A DNA stretch of 64,000 nucleotides. Source: Rhodococcus koreensis (GTDB lineage Bacteria > Actinomycetota > Actinomycetes > Mycobacteriales > Mycobacteriaceae). The stretch covers positions 124,001 through 188,000 of the forward strand of contig NZ_FNSV01000004.1 of NCBI RefSeq assembly GCF_900105905.1. The letters are read 5' to 3'. Made by a program: the position numbers and the translations under genes. This document shows positions 24,577 to 37,502 of this stretch, one piece after another. Every line of letters starts with the position of its first letter. The first letter of the stretch is position 1. Below the pieces are notes generated by a model. The model did not search any database. It was not told the origin of the DNA and saw only the letters and a program-made list of their open reading frames with translations.

Positions 24577-26157
24577 CTATGCCCTGCCGGCGCGGAGTCG
24601 TTGGGCGATCTCGATGGCATCGCCTTCCGGAGCGGTCGACTTGCGATCCGGCTTGGCCACCAACAGGTACACCAGGCCGACCACCGCGACGACGAGGAAC
24701 CCGATCAACGCGATCCATCGGTCGTAGAACGGCAGGCTGGTATCCGCGCTCGGCTTGGCGAGGATGACCATGGCGACGATGCCGTAGATCAGGGCCCCGA
24801 TGTTGATCACCAGGCCGCTGCGACCGAGACTCCACGGTCCACCCGGTTTCCAGCCCTTGAGGCGCATCCGCAGAGCGGCCAGGACCACCATTTGGAATGC
24901 GCAGTAGCCGGCCAGCATCTGGAATGCGGCGATCCGGAAGAGTGAGTCGGGGGAGTAGAAGACGAAGATCACCAGGAGTACCGGCAGTACGTTGACGGCG
25001 ATCAGTGCATTGATGGGCACGTGACGCTTCTTGGCGGTTTTCGAGAACAGGGCGCTGCCGGGGAACATGCCGTCGCGCGCGAACGAGTACACCAGGCGAC
25101 TGACCGCGGCCTGCTGACCCATCACGCCGGCGATGAACGAAGTCAAGACGGTGAGCAGGAAGAGCTTGGTACCGATCATTCCCATGCTGTCGTGCAAGAT
25201 TGCCGGGATGGGGTTGGAGTCCTCGCCGGCGACGATAGCTTGCAGGTTCGGCGCCGCGAGCACGTAGCCGGAGAATGCGATCACTGCGACGACCATGCCG
25301 ATGACTACCGTCAACACCATGGACACGGGGATGGCGCGGGCGGGGTTGGGCGTTTCCTCGGCGACCTCGCCGCAGGATTCGAAGCCGTAGAACATGTACA
25401 GGCCCACCAGTGAGGCTCCGAGGAAGGCGAAGAAGTACGGACTCGATCCGCCGGCGCCCATGGTGTCGAAGAAGACCGAGAAGGGCTGCTTACGTTCGAA
25501 GATCAGCAGGTAGAGGCCGATCACCATGATGCCGGCGATCTCGCAGATGAGACCGATCTGCGAGATGCGGGCGAGGGTCTTCGTTCCGGCCATGTTCAGC
25601 AGCAGGCAGATCGTGATCACACTCAGGGTGATGGTGAGCTTCTGCACCGGGGATGCGGTGATGGACGGTTCGTCATCGGTGCCCCAGAACAGGCTGGCGA
25701 TGAAGTCCGAGCTGAACAGGGCCGTCGTGGTGATTCCGATGGTGATGCCGAAGACGTAGATCCATGCCATCCACCAGGCGTAGCGCCCGTTCCACAATCG
25801 TCGTCCCCACTGGTACAGGCCGCCGGCGAGGGGGAACTGGGAGACGACCTCTCCGAAGACGAGGGCGACGAGGAGCTGGCCACCGGCGATGAGGAAGATC
25901 CAGAAGATCGCCGGCGGGCCCGCGGTACTGATGCCGAGCGCGAAGATCGACACCACGCTCACCATGGGCGAGAGGTAGACGAAGCCCAGTGCGAAGTTCG
26001 CGGACAGGCTCATCTTCCGCTCGAACTTGTTCTCGTACCCGAGTTCCCGCAGATGCGCGTCGTCGTCGAGGTGCTCGTACACCTCCGACGGGGTGGAGGA
26101 GTCTGGCGGAGGTGGCGTGTCCGCCTGGAGGTCGGCGCTGTCACCGGTGGCAGGCAT
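24577..26157 (-). CDS. APC-family amino acid/amine permease (copy 2)
   Basis: 526 residues from ATG at 26157 with GAAGGGA upstream. A soluble acidic N-terminus (about 45 residues) leads into ENKFERKMSLSANFALGFVYLSPMVSVVS, the APC helix-1 region, then about twelve membrane segments. GQQAAVSRLVYSFARDGMFPGS near 350 and a C-terminal STAPEGDAIEIAQRLR tail follow. It is a clear paralogue of the permease at 14863-16431. It is likely a proton-coupled importer of an amino acid or amine. On the minus strand it is followed by a DUF3263-like gene and the E3-binding mini-protein. Substrate unknown. Confidence 0.88.
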   Translation of the reverse strand: MPATGDSADLQADTPPPPDSSTPSEVYEHLDDDAHLRELGYENKFERKMSLSANFALGFVYLSPMVSVVSIFALGISTAGPPAIFWIFLIAGGQLLVALVFGEVVSQFPLAGGLYQWGRRLWNGRYAWWMAWIYVFGITIGITTTALFSSDFIASLFWGTDDEPSITASPVQKLTITLSVITICLLLNMAGTKTLARISQIGLICEIAGIMVIGLYLLIFERKQPFSVFFDTMGAGGSSPYFFAFLGASLVGLYMFYGFESCGEVAEETPNPARAIPVSMVLTVVIGMVVAVIAFSGYVLAAPNLQAIVAGEDSNPIPAILHDSMGMIGTKLFLLTVLTSFIAGVMGQQAAVSRLVYSFARDGMFPGSALFSKTAKKRHVPINALIAVNVLPVLLVIFVFYSPDSLFRIAAFQMLAGYCAFQMVVLAALRMRLKGWKPGGPWSLGRSGLVINIGALIYGIVAMVILAKPSADTSLPFYDRWIALIGFLVVAVVGLVYLLVAKPDRKSTAPEGDAIEIAQRLRAGRA

Positions 26158-26432
26158 TTTGCGGTCCCTTCAAGGTTCTTTCACAGTGAGCTGGCCGGAT
26201 TGCGTGTGTGTTGCAACGCGGCCTGGAGGCGGCTCGTCTTCGGCTCTGCGGCAGGGGATCCCACCTTCGCCGTCGGACGAGCTCGCGTTGTGGGAGAAAC
26301 GCTACTCCGTGATCGGTATTGCGGCTATAGTCTGGCGAAAATTCCGTGTAACGATCGGGAAGGCGAACGTGACGGCATTTGCGATCGAAGTCTGATCGGC
26401 ACATCGATCGATGCTGGTGCGTGAGATCGGTG

Positions 26433-27377
26433 TCATCGAAACGCCGGGTCGCGATCGTCGCGGCGTACCCGACGCGAGGAACGCAGTGTGATGACGGCGT
26501 TCGTAGTGAAGACGGCGAGGGCAATCCAGATCAGAATGAAACCCGCCCACCGCGCCGGCGGCATGTCCTCGTGGACGACGAGTACTCCCCACATCATCTG
26601 CATCCCCGGGGTCAGATACTGCAAAATCCCCAGGGTCACGAGCGGTACCGCCTGGGCGGCCCGTCCGAAGAGCAGCAGCGGGGCGGCGGTGATCGGGCCG
26701 AGGCACACCACGAGGACGGTCTGTGCCGGACCGAAGGAGAAGGCGTGGGGCGCCCCGCTGAGGAGGGCCACCACCAAGATGGTGAGAGCGGCAGGGAGTG
26801 CGACCAGACCTTCGGCGGTCAGACTCACCGTCGGCCGCAACGGGATGAGCTTCTTGACCACCCCGTAGGAGGCGAAGGACATCGCCAGGGTCAGTGCGAT
26901 CCAGGGCGGCCGACCGTAGTCGACGGTCAGGACCGCGACCGCCACCGCCGCGAGTATTACGGCGCAGATCTGCGCCCTGTTGATGGACTCCTTGAACACG
27001 ATGACCCCGAACAGCACGCTGACCAGGGGGTTGATGAAGTATCCCAGGGCAGCCTCGACGACGTGGCCGGTGGCCACGGCGAACACGTACATCCCCCAGT
27101 TGATCGAGATGAACAATGATGCGGCCGCCACCATCCCCCAGGTGCGTCTGGGCAGTCCCTTCAGCTCGCCGAGGTGTCCGGCGAACCCGAGCACGGCAAG
27201 CATCAACACGACGGTCCACACGATCCGGTGCGCCACGACCTCGAGCGGCGAGAGGAACGTCAGCAGCCCGAAGAACGCAGGAAACGCGCCCCAGATGGCG
27301 TAGGCGCCGAGGCCGGCGCACAAACCGGAGGTGGAGGTGGCAGCCCGGACGGCCTGGGGTGTGGGCGGGGAGGTCAC
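26433..27377 (-). CDS. rarD: RarD-type EamA/DMT transporter
   Basis: 314 residues with about ten hydrophobic segments in two EamA halves. The start AYAIWGAFPAFFGLL, the HRIVWTVVLML block, LFISINWGMYVFAVATGHVVEAALGYFINPL near 95-125 and the second-half QYLTPGMQMMWGV are hallmarks of RarD. These inner-membrane carriers belong to the drug/metabolite superfamily; substrates are mostly unknown but include amino acids or related compounds. It directly follows sdaA on the same strand (88 bases), so it may export a product of serine or glycine metabolism. That link is inference. Confidence 0.85.
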   Translation of the reverse strand: MTSPPTPQAVRAATSTSGLCAGLGAYAIWGAFPAFFGLLTFLSPLEVVAHRIVWTVVLMLAVLGFAGHLGELKGLPRRTWGMVAAASLFISINWGMYVFAVATGHVVEAALGYFINPLVSVLFGVIVFKESINRAQICAVILAAVAVAVLTVDYGRPPWIALTLAMSFASYGVVKKLIPLRPTVSLTAEGLVALPAALTILVVALLSGAPHAFSFGPAQTVLVVCLGPITAAPLLLFGRAAQAVPLVTLGILQYLTPGMQMMWGVLVVHEDMPPARWAGFILIWIALAVFTTNAVITLRSSRRVRRDDRDPAFR

Positions 27378-27465
27378 TGCAGTGGGTTCCTTCTGCGCAG
27401 GTGGGCGGTCACGTTCTGCCCCCGGCCGCCGGTGGACAGGGTGTGCGGGAATGCCAGGCGTGTGA

Positions 27466-28851
27466 TCAGCACTCGACGACGTTGACCGCGACGGTCACGG
27501 CCAGGCCGCCGGTGGAGGTCTCCTTGTACTTCGAACTCATGTCCAGCCCGGTCGCCCGCATGGTGGCGATGACCTCGTCGAGACTGACCCGGTGGGTGCC
27601 GTCGCCCCGCATGGCCATGCGGGCCGCGGTGATGGCCTTGTTCGCCGAGATCGCGTTGCGCTCGATGCAGGGGATCTGCACCAGGCCGCCGATCGGATCG
27701 CAGGTCAATCCGAGGCAATGCTCCATCGCGATCTCCGCGGCATTCTCCACCTGTTGCGGTGTGCCCCCGAGGATCTCCGCCAAAGCGCCCGCCGCCATGG
27801 ATGCGGCCGACCCGACTTCGCCCTGGCACCCGACCTCGGCACCGGAAATGGAGGCCTGCTGCTTGTACAGCGCCCCGATGGCACCGGCGGTGAGCAGGAA
27901 CCGCAGAGCGACGTCGTCGGGATCCTCCCTGCCCGCGGTGGTGTAGTGGGTGGCGAAGTGCAGAACCGCGGGAATGATGCCGGCGGCACCATTGGTCGGC
28001 GCCGTCACCACGCGGCCACCGGACGCGTTCTCCTCATTGACGGCCAACGCCACGAGGTTGACCCAGTCCTCGGCATGCTCGGGCGACTTGTCCGGATCTT
28101 CGTCCCGCAGCCGCTGATGCCAGGTATGCGCGCGCCGTCGCACATTCAGGTTGCCGGGCAGGTTCCCCGTCCGCTGCATCCCGTTGTACTGGCACTGCTC
28201 CATCACATCGCGGATATGCAGAATCTCCTTGACGATCTCTCGTTCCGGACGCAGCGTGAGTTCGTGCTGCATCATCACGTCGCTGACGGCGAGCCGATAC
28301 TGCTCGGTCAACGTCAACAGTTCGGCGGCGGTGGAGAACGAGAAGGGCGAGGAGCCCTCGTGTTCCGGCGGCCGATTCTTCTCCTCTTCGGAGACGATGA
28401 AGCCACCGCCCACCGAGTAGAAGATGCTCTCGAGCAGGTCACCGTGGGTGTCGGAGATCGCACGGAACTTCACCGCGTTCGGGTGGTAGTCGAGAACGGT
28501 CAGCGGCCGTTTGATCAGGCGCTCTTCGTCGAGGGAGATCAGGTGCGTGCCCCCGAGCCGGACCCGACGGTCTGTGCGCTGCCGTGCGACGACACGCTCC
28601 ATCTCGTCGACTTCGAGGGTGTCCGGGTGCAGCCCCTCGAGTCCGAGAAGGAGTGCGGTGAAGGTGCCGTGCCCCGCCCCCGTCGCGGCGAGCGACCCGT
28701 ACACCTCGACGTGGACCTCGTCGATGTAGTCGAGGACCCGCAGCGATCGAAGTTCACCGGCGAAGCGTGCGGCGGCCCGCATCGGCCCGACGGTGTGAGA
28801 ACTCGACGGGCCGATTCCGACAGAGAACAGGTCGAAGACGCTGACAGTCAT
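27466..28851 (-). CDS. sdaA: L-serine ammonia-lyase, iron-sulphur type
   Basis: 461 residues from ATG at 28851 ([24 protein letters not shown]), the single-chain type with the beta-domain first. [12 protein letters not shown] near 17, [15 protein letters not shown] near 275, [21 protein letters not shown] near 330 and [23 protein letters not shown] near 375 supply the cluster cysteines. The final residue is Cys (NVVEC); in this enzyme type the terminal Cys reaches into the active site of the [4Fe-4S] cluster. It converts L-serine to pyruvate and ammonia. It lies four bases after glyA, so the operon channels glycine through serine to pyruvate. Confidence 0.95.
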   Translation of the reverse strand: MTVSVFDLFSVGIGPSSSHTVGPMRAAARFAGELRSLRVLDYIDEVHVEVYGSLAATGAGHGTFTALLLGLEGLHPDTLEVDEMERVVARQRTDRRVRLGGTHLISLDEERLIKRPLTVLDYHPNAVKFRAISDTHGDLLESIFYSVGGGFIVSEEEKNRPPEHEGSSPFSFSTAAELLTLTEQYRLAVSDVMMQHELTLRPEREIVKEILHIRDVMEQCQYNGMQRTGNLPGNLNVRRRAHTWHQRLRDEDPDKSPEHAEDWVNLVALAVNEENASGGRVVTAPTNGAAGIIPAVLHFATHYTTAGREDPDDVALRFLLTAGAIGALYKQQASISGAEVGCQGEVGSAASMAAGALAEILGGTPQQVENAAEIAMEHCLGLTCDPIGGLVQIPCIERNAISANKAITAARMAMRGDGTHRVSLDEVIATMRATGLDMSSKYKETSTGGLAVTVAVNVVEC

Positions 28852-28855
28852 GACA

Positions 28856-30124
28856 TCACAATCCCGGGTAGAGCGGCCGGCTCTGCGCCAGAGCACGAAC
28901 CTGGTCGGCGACGTCGGACAGGTCGGAGTCGTCCTCGGCGATCAGTGCACGCGCGATCAGGTCGGCGACCTTCTCGAAATCGTCGATGGTGAAGTCGCGT
29001 GCCGCCAGGGCCGGAGTGCCGATCCGCAGACCGGAGGTGACCATCGGGGGGCGCGGGTCGAACGGCACCGCGTTGCGGTTGACCGTGATGTCGATCGCGG
29101 CGAGACGGTCCTCGGCCTGCTTGCCGTCGATGGCGGCGTCACGCAGATCCACCAGCACGAGGTGGACATCGGTACCGCCGGTGAGCACCGTGATGCCGCG
29201 GTCCTTGACGTCCGCGCGGGAGAGCCGCTCGGCGAGGATCGTCGCTCCGTCCAGGCACCGCTGCTGCCGCTCGACGAATTCCGGCTGCTGGGCCATCTTG
29301 AATGCGGCGGCCTTCGCCGCGATCACGTGCTCGAGCGGTCCGCCCTGTTGGCCGGGGAACACCGCGGAATTGATCTTCTTCGCGATGGCCGCATCGTTGG
29401 TCAAGATGATGCCGCCCCGCGGCCCGCCGAGGGTCTTGTGCGTCGTCGACGTCACGACGTCGGCATGCGGGACCGGTGAGGGATGCAGTCCGGCCGCGAC
29501 CAGGCCCGCGAAGTGCGCCATGTCGACCATCAGCAGGGCACCGACCTCGTCGGCGATCTGCCGGAACCGGGCGAAGTCGATGTGACGCGGGTACGCGGAC
29601 CAGCCGGCGATGATCAGCTTCGGCCGACTCTCCCGGGCAATGCGGGCGACCTCGTCCATGTCGATCAGATAATCGGTTTCGGAGACCCCGTACGCGACCA
29701 CGTTGTAGAGCTTGCCGGAGAAGTTGATGCGCATGCCGTGGGTGAGATGCCCGCCGGCAGCGAGGGACAGGCCCAAGATGGTGTCGCCCGGGTTGATCAG
29801 GGCGTGCATGACCGACGCGTTGGCGGTGGCACCGGAATGCGGCTGCACATTGGCGAACTGGGCCCCGAAGATGTCCTTGACGCGATCAATGGCGAGCTGC
29901 TCGATCTGATCGACGTACTCGCAGCCGCCGTAGTATCGGCGGCCCGGATAGCCTTCCGCGTACTTGTTGGTCAGGACCGAGCCCTGCGCCTGCATGACCG
30001 AGATCGGCGCATAGTTCTCCGAGGCGATCATCTCGAGGCCGGTCTGCTGGCGCTCGAGTTCCTTCCGGATCAGGTCGGCGACGTCGGGATCGAAATCACT
30101 CAGCTCACGCGAAAGGATGCTCAT
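28856..30124 (-). CDS. glyA: serine hydroxymethyltransferase
   Basis: 422 residues. The PLP lysine is Lys230 in [47 protein letters not shown] near 36-67 and HSGATAN near 96 are the substrate and folate sites. It interconverts glycine plus methylene-tetrahydrofolate with serine. Here it would use the methylene unit released by the glycine cleavage system to make serine for SdaA. Its start overlaps the gcvH stop by four bases. Most actinobacteria have another housekeeping glyA, so this may be a dedicated catabolic copy. Confidence 0.95.
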   Translation of the reverse strand: MSILSRELSDFDPDVADLIRKELERQQTGLEMIASENYAPISVMQAQGSVLTNKYAEGYPGRRYYGGCEYVDQIEQLAIDRVKDIFGAQFANVQPHSGATANASVMHALINPGDTILGLSLAAGGHLTHGMRINFSGKLYNVVAYGVSETDYLIDMDEVARIARESRPKLIIAGWSAYPRHIDFARFRQIADEVGALLMVDMAHFAGLVAAGLHPSPVPHADVVTSTTHKTLGGPRGGIILTNDAAIAKKINSAVFPGQQGGPLEHVIAAKAAAFKMAQQPEFVERQQRCLDGATILAERLSRADVKDRGITVLTGGTDVHLVLVDLRDAAIDGKQAEDRLAAIDITVNRNAVPFDPRPPMVTSGLRIGTPALAARDFTIDDFEKVADLIARALIAEDDSDLSDVADQVRALAQSRPLYPGL

Positions 30125-30525
30125 GCGTCGACTCCGTTCTTCTCCGCATACTCGGCGGCGGTGAGCAATTCACCGGCCTCGGACGGCAGGACGGCGAACA
30201 GCCAGCCCTCGCCGTACGGGTCCTTGCTGACCAGTTCCGGATCGTCGACCACGGCGGTGTTGACGATCGAAACGGTGCCGCTGACCGGCGGGTACAGCTC
30301 GGAGACCGTTTTGGTCGACTCGACCTCGCCGCACGCCTCGCCGAGGGTCACCGTCGAACCCACCGTCGGGAGTTCGAGGTAGACGAGGTCACCGAGGTTG
30401 TCGACGGCCACCGCCGTGATACCCACCCGCACCGGGTCGGCGGGCAGGGCAGCCCCGGGCTCGACGGCCACCCACTCGTGCTCGTCGGTGTAGCTCAGGT
30501 TTCCGGGAAGGGAGATCTCGCTCAT
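30121..30525 (-). CDS. gcvH: glycine cleavage system H protein
   Basis: 134 residues, the usual size. YTDEHEWV near 12-19 opens the domain, and the lipoylation site is Lys72 in [33 protein letters not shown] closes it. Its lipoyl arm carries the aminomethyl group between the P, T and L proteins. The start lies 55 bases from the gcvT stop, and the stop overlaps glyA. A lipA gene diverges from the operon promoter and could modify this protein. No gene for the L protein (lipoamide dehydrogenase) is in the window. Confidence 0.95.
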   Translation of the reverse strand: MSEISLPGNLSYTDEHEWVAVEPGAALPADPVRVGITAVAVDNLGDLVYLELPTVGSTVTLGEACGEVESTKTVSELYPPVSGTVSIVNTAVVDDPELVSKDPYGEGWLFAVLPSEAGELLTAAEYAEKNGVDA

Positions 30526-30580
30526 GGCTTTTCTGGCCTTTCGAAGATGAAGCTGGGGACGGGACGGCCGACGGGGGGCG

Positions 30581-31683
30581 TCAGGACCGCTTGTAGAAGG
30601 GGGGCTTGACCACGGTGAAGGGCAACTTGCCGCCGCGAACGTCGACCAGCACCGTCGAGCCGAGTCGGCTGCGGTCGCTGTCGAGGTAGGCCAGCGCGAT
30701 CGGGTAGCCGAGAGTGGGCGAGAGGATCCCCGAGGTGACGACCCCGATGACGGAACTCGGGTCGTAGGCGTCGTGCACCGCGTACTCCGCCCTCGCCGCC
30801 CGCTTCCCGGTGCCGACCAGCCCGACCAGCGTGCGCGCCGGAGCCGTGTCGGCGATCTTCGCCAGGGCCTCCGATCCGACGAACTTCTTGTTCAGGCGCA
30901 CCACCCGACCAAGACCCGCTTCGAACGGGGTGATGTCGAGACTGAGTTCGTGCCCGTACAGCGCCATCCCGGCCTCGAGCCGCAGCGAGTCCCGGCACGC
31001 GAGACCGGCGGGAACCCCACCGGCGCGCACCGTCGGCTCGAGCAGCGCCCGCCACAGCTGTACGGCGTTCTCATTCGGGACATACAGTTCGAAACCATCC
31101 TCACCGGTATATCCGGTGCGGCCCAACAGAACCGGGATCCCGGCGACGGTGGCGGTGGTGGCCGCGTAGTACTTGAGCTCCTGCACCGTGGCCGCCTCCG
31201 CGGAGGGGACCAGGGTGAGCAGGATCGACTCGGCGGCCGGTCCCTGCAGGGCGATCAGGGCGGTCGTCTGCGAGCGATCGGTGACCGCGACGTCGAATCC
31301 GGCGGCGCGTTCGGTCAGCTCGGCGAAGACCGTGCCGGCGTTGGACGCGTTCGCGACGACGAGAAACTGGTCGGCGCCGAGCCGGTAGGCGACGAGGTCG
31401 TCGATGACGCCGCCGTCGTCGTTGCAGATCAGCGAGTACTTCGCGCGGCCCGGTGCCACGGCGGTGAACTCACCGGCCAGGGCATGGTCGAGGAACGGGG
31501 CCGCATCCGGGCCGGTGACGTCGATCTCGCCCATGTGGGACAGGTCGAAGAGGCCGGCCACCGACCTGACCGCATGATGTTCGGTCAGGTCGCTGTCGTA
31601 CTTCAACGGCATCTGCCACCCGGCGAAGTCGGTGAAACTGGCTCCGAGGGAACGGTGCTCGTTTTCGAGGGGAGTAGCGAAAC

Positions 31684-31687
<4 letters not shown>
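30581..31687 (-). CDS. gcvT: glycine cleavage system T protein (aminomethyltransferase)
   Basis: 368 residues from ATG at 31687 ([30 protein letters not shown]). Folate-binding landmarks are [23 protein letters not shown] near 50-70, [19 protein letters not shown] near 195 and [18 protein letters not shown] near 232. It releases ammonia from the H-protein-bound intermediate and passes the methylene unit to tetrahydrofolate. Its ATG overlaps the gcvP stop by four bases, so translation is coupled. Confidence 0.95.
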
Positions 31688-34548
<2,861 letters not shown>

Positions 34549-34606
34549 GAAGGACCTCCAATGGTCGGTTCTGCTCGACTCGACGTCGAGCGCAGAGCGC
34601 GGCCCT

Positions 34607-34796
34607 CCCCGATCTGTCCTGTCACCTGAGAGATTGGGCACCCCAACAGCATTGGGGCACTCTTCACCTTCGGTAAGCGTTCGCGACGCTTTCTCCAGAG
34701 TTGCCTCTGCGTATCAGTACTGGGCCTGAGAGATTCCCGGGGAGGAACTTGCTCCTACGGCGGCCCTGCCTCGGCAGGGCATCTCCTGACACGCAT
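34607..34796 (-). promoter_or_regulatory. tandem glycine riboswitch upstream of gcvP
   Basis: On the minus strand two aptamer-like units occur in tandem. Each has the conserved AATCTCTCAGG segment (plus-strand complements at 34625-34635 and 34725-34735, exactly 100 bases apart). GGAGATGCCC and CTCTGGAGAAAGCG mark the first unit and its P1 closure; the second has CGAAGGTGAAGAGTGCCCC. Stem-forming arms such as CCCTGCC/GGCAGGG and CCCCAA/TTGGGG are visible. Order, motifs and the place before gcvP are those of cooperative two-aptamer glycine riboswitches. The remaining leader to the gcvP GTG is short and purine-rich (GGGGAGGG), so control may act on translation or termination. Confidence 0.92.
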
Positions 34797-35016
34797 CGAA
34801 CGGCATATGCGGTTGTTGTGTGCCCCGCCACTGTACCCAAAATGTTCGGAGTTCCGCACGCCGATTGGTAACAATCGAGAAAAATGCGCGGAATTCCGCT
34901 CATTTGAGGCGATCTGTTCTTGTGTTCGCGGGTTCGGTGCGGCACTCTGGGGAACGAGCGTCGGGCGACCGCCCACGCTGTTCGGCATTCCGATCACCCC
35001 GACCCGAGGAATCGCC

Positions 35017-36042
35017 ATGTCAGTGACCAGCGACGGCCGCAAGCTTCTGCGTCTCGAGGTCCGCAACGCTCAGACCCCGGTCGAACGCAAGCCGGCCTGG
35101 ATGAAAGCCCCCGTTCGCATCGGCGCTCAGTTCCGGGAGATCTCCGCCCTGGTCGAGTCCGCGGACCTGCACACCGTCTGCCGCTCCGCCGGATGCCCGA
35201 ACATCTTCGAATGCTGGGAGGACCGCGAGGCCACCTTCCTGATCGGCGGAGACCAGTGCACCCGCCGCTGCGACTTCTGTCAGATCGATACCGGCAAGCC
35301 CGTGGAACTCGATCGGGACGAACCGCGGCGCGTGGCCGAATCGGTGCGAACGATGAACCTGAAGTACGCCACGGTGACCGGTGTGGCCCGCGACGATCTC
35401 GACGACGGCGGGGCCTGGCTGTACGCCGAAACCGTCCGGATCATCCACGACCTCTGCCCGGGAACCGGAGTCGAGCTGCTCATCCCGGACTTCTCCGGAG
35501 TGCCCGCGCAATTGAATCAGGTTTTCGAGGCCCGGCCCGAGGTGCTCGCCCACAACATCGAAACCGTCCCGCGGATCTTCCGCAGAATCCGACCGGGCTT
35601 CACCTTCGATCGGTCCCTCGACGTGCTCGCCCGCGCGAAAGCCGCCGGCCTGATCACCAAATCCAACCTGATCCTGGGGATGGGCGAACGCCGCGACGAG
35701 GTCGACGAAGCCCTCGAGCAGCTCCACGCCGCCGGCTGCGACCTCGTGACCATCACTCAGTATCTGCGCCCCTCCGCCCGCCACCTTCCCGTCGACAGGT
35801 GGGTGCACCCCGACGAGTTCGCCGAACTCGCCACCCACGCAGAAGGACTCGGCTTCGCCGGCGTGATGTCGGGACCGCTGGTGCGCTCCTCGTATCGCGC
35901 CGGTCGCCTGCACGCGGCAGCCGTCGCCGCCCGCCCCGCACCACAGTCTCCAGTGTCCGGATCGAGCGGATGTCCGATCGAAAACCCGAATGAAACAGCA
36001 GTTCGTTCGGAACTCCGATCAAAAATCGCCAAACACTCTTGA
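35017..36042 (+). CDS. lipA: lipoyl synthase
   Basis: 341 residues from ATG at 35017 ([19 protein letters not shown]), with CGAGGA upstream. Both iron-sulphur cluster motifs are intact: the auxiliary cluster Cys55, Cys60, Cys66 and the radical-SAM Cys81-x3-Cys85-x2-Cys88. It inserts two sulphurs into octanoyl groups on lipoyl domains such as GcvH. It diverges from the glycine cleavage operon, an arrangement that suggests joint control. The last 35 residues ([18 protein letters not shown]) are an unusual low-complexity extension. The housekeeping lipA usually sits beside lipB, absent here, so this may be a second copy. Confidence 0.94.
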   Translation: MSVTSDGRKLLRLEVRNAQTPVERKPAWMKAPVRIGAQFREISALVESADLHTVCRSAGCPNIFECWEDREATFLIGGDQCTRRCDFCQIDTGKPVELDRDEPRRVAESVRTMNLKYATVTGVARDDLDDGGAWLYAETVRIIHDLCPGTGVELLIPDFSGVPAQLNQVFEARPEVLAHNIETVPRIFRRIRPGFTFDRSLDVLARAKAAGLITKSNLILGMGERRDEVDEALEQLHAAGCDLVTITQYLRPSARHLPVDRWVHPDEFAELATHAEGLGFAGVMSGPLVRSSYRAGRLHAAAVAARPAPQSPVSGSSGCPIENPNETAVRSELRSKIAKHS

Positions 36043-36067
36043 TTTGTTCGCCAAACGCGTCTAACGT
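36026..36067 (+). promoter_or_regulatory. promoter and operator of the Tm-1-like gene
   Basis: A -35-like TTGATT at 36039-36044, a 17-base spacer and a -10-like TAACGT at 36062-36067 end seven bases before the ATG at 36075, so the transcript is probably leaderless. GTTCGCCAAAC at 36046-36056 lies between the two boxes, and a second TCGCCAAAC at 36026-36034 is 22 bases upstream, two helical turns. The same box-to-motif spacing recurs at 44762-44790. A repressor site is the natural reading; the XRE-cupin protein encoded at 39987 is the candidate. Confidence 0.6.
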
Positions 36068-36074
36068 TCTTCTC

Positions 36075-37439
36075 ATGACAAGCGCAAGGCGGCCCGGCGC
36101 CGCGAGGATCGAAGCAGCTCCGATCGTCGTGGTCATCGGCACTTTCGACACCAAGGCCGCTGAACTCGGAGCCCTCAGCGATGAGATCGAGCGGCTCGGT
36201 GGGATCGCGATCATGCTCGACACCTCGGCTCGGACGGCGCAGCGTCCCTCGGACGCGGTGATCGGCACTCGCCGCTTCATCGACCAGGCGACGGTCGCCG
36301 CCGCGGCGGGAAGTTCGATCGCCGCGATCAGCGAACTGCCGCGCGGTGAGGCCGTCAGTGCCCTGCGGTCGGGTGTCAGTCGCCTCCTGAGCGCGATGGT
36401 CCGAGAGGGCGAGATCGACGGCGCGGTATGCATGGGAGGGGCCGGAACGCACATCGCCGGCCCTGCCCTGCAGTACCTGCCCTTCGGCTTCCCCAAACTC
36501 ATCGTCTCGCCGCTGGCCTCGGGAAACAGGACCTTCGACCCCTACGTCGGAATCAGCGACATCGCCGTTCTGCACTCGGTCGCCGACATCATCGGCATCA
36601 ACTCGGTGACCAGCGAGATCTACCGAAGCGCCGCCGGCTACATCGTCGGTGCCGCGGCCGCCGCCGCGCTCGCCGCGCCGACCGCTGATGCCGGTCAGCG
36701 GCCGACCACCGTGGCGGTGTCGATGAACGGCAACACCACCCCCGCCCTCGAGCGAGCCCAGAAACACCTCGAAGGCAAAGGCTTCGGCTTCGTCGCCTTC
36801 CACGCCAACGGCACCGGCGGCCGGGCACTCGAGAACGCCGTCCAAGCGGGACAGGTCGACGCGGTCATCGATTTCACGACCACGGAGCTGAGCGGACACC
36901 TCATCGGTGGCCTGATGGATCCCGGTCCCCACCGGATGGAGGCGGCCGGCAAGGCCGGGCTCCCTCAGGTGCTCGTTCCGGGCTGCGTCGACTTCATCAC
37001 CTGCGGCAAGCTGGCCGACACCCAACGACAATTTCCGGGACGCACCTACTTCGGGCACAACCCCGAACTCACGCTGGTGCGGCTGACCACATCCGAAATG
37101 ATGCGGGTAGCAGAAACATTCGCGGCAAAGGCCAACAACAGTGTCGGCCCGACCCGGGTGTACGTCCCGACCGCGGGCTTGTCCGTGCCCAACGCGCCGG
37201 GCCAGGTCTTCTGGGATCCGGAAGCCGACCGCGCCTTCACCACGGTGCTCGAATCGTGCCTCAAGCCGAGCATCGAACTGACCAAACTCGACGTCCACAT
37301 CAACGATCCCGCCTTTATCGACCACATACTTGCAGATTTCGTTCCTCTGCTCGAAAGCCGTGACCATCACGCACCGCCTGCCGCCCTGGCGGAGGCATCC
37401 ATCACCACCCCCACGAGAGGTAGCTATGCCCATCGGTAA
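36075..37439 (+). CDS. Tm-1-like / UPF0261 family protein
   Basis: 454 residues from ATG at 36075; no ribosome site is visible, fitting a leaderless message. The N-terminal part (IVVVIGTFDTKAAELGALSDEIERLG, then SALRSGVSRLLSAM, VCMGGAGTH and KLIVSPLASGNRTFDPYVG) and the C-terminal part (HANGTGGRALENAV, TTTELSGHLIGG, PGCVDFITCG) are the two conserved domains of the UPF0261/Tm-1 N-terminal family. The plant Tm-1 relative binds ATP; bacterial members have no established reaction but commonly sit in catabolic clusters. It heads a gene set with a zinc MDR and a creatininase-fold hydrolase 63 and 44 bases apart. A role on a hydroxylated or keto intermediate is only a guess. Confidence 0.85.
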   Translation: MTSARRPGAARIEAAPIVVVIGTFDTKAAELGALSDEIERLGGIAIMLDTSARTAQRPSDAVIGTRRFIDQATVAAAAGSSIAAISELPRGEAVSALRSGVSRLLSAMVREGEIDGAVCMGGAGTHIAGPALQYLPFGFPKLIVSPLASGNRTFDPYVGISDIAVLHSVADIIGINSVTSEIYRSAAGYIVGAAAAAALAAPTADAGQRPTTVAVSMNGNTTPALERAQKHLEGKGFGFVAFHANGTGGRALENAVQAGQVDAVIDFTTTELSGHLIGGLMDPGPHRMEAAGKAGLPQVLVPGCVDFITCGKLADTQRQFPGRTYFGHNPELTLVRLTTSEMMRVAETFAAKANNSVGPTRVYVPTAGLSVPNAPGQVFWDPEADRAFTTVLESCLKPSIELTKLDVHINDPAFIDHILADFVPLLESRDHHAPPAALAEASITTPTRGSYAHR

Positions 37440-37502
37440 GGGCGGGCCTGATAGCTGCAAACTCAACCATCCGCGAGTGAACACGATCGATCGGAGGCAC
37501 CG

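Noticed and set aside
26329..26341. TTTCGCCAGAC upstream of permease 2 as another GTTCGsCAAAC site
   Set aside because: Two mismatches and no matching -35/-10 geometry; left out of the regulon claim.
30522..31055. Arg-rich open frame overlapping gcvT
   Set aside because: Out-of-frame shadow of gcvT.
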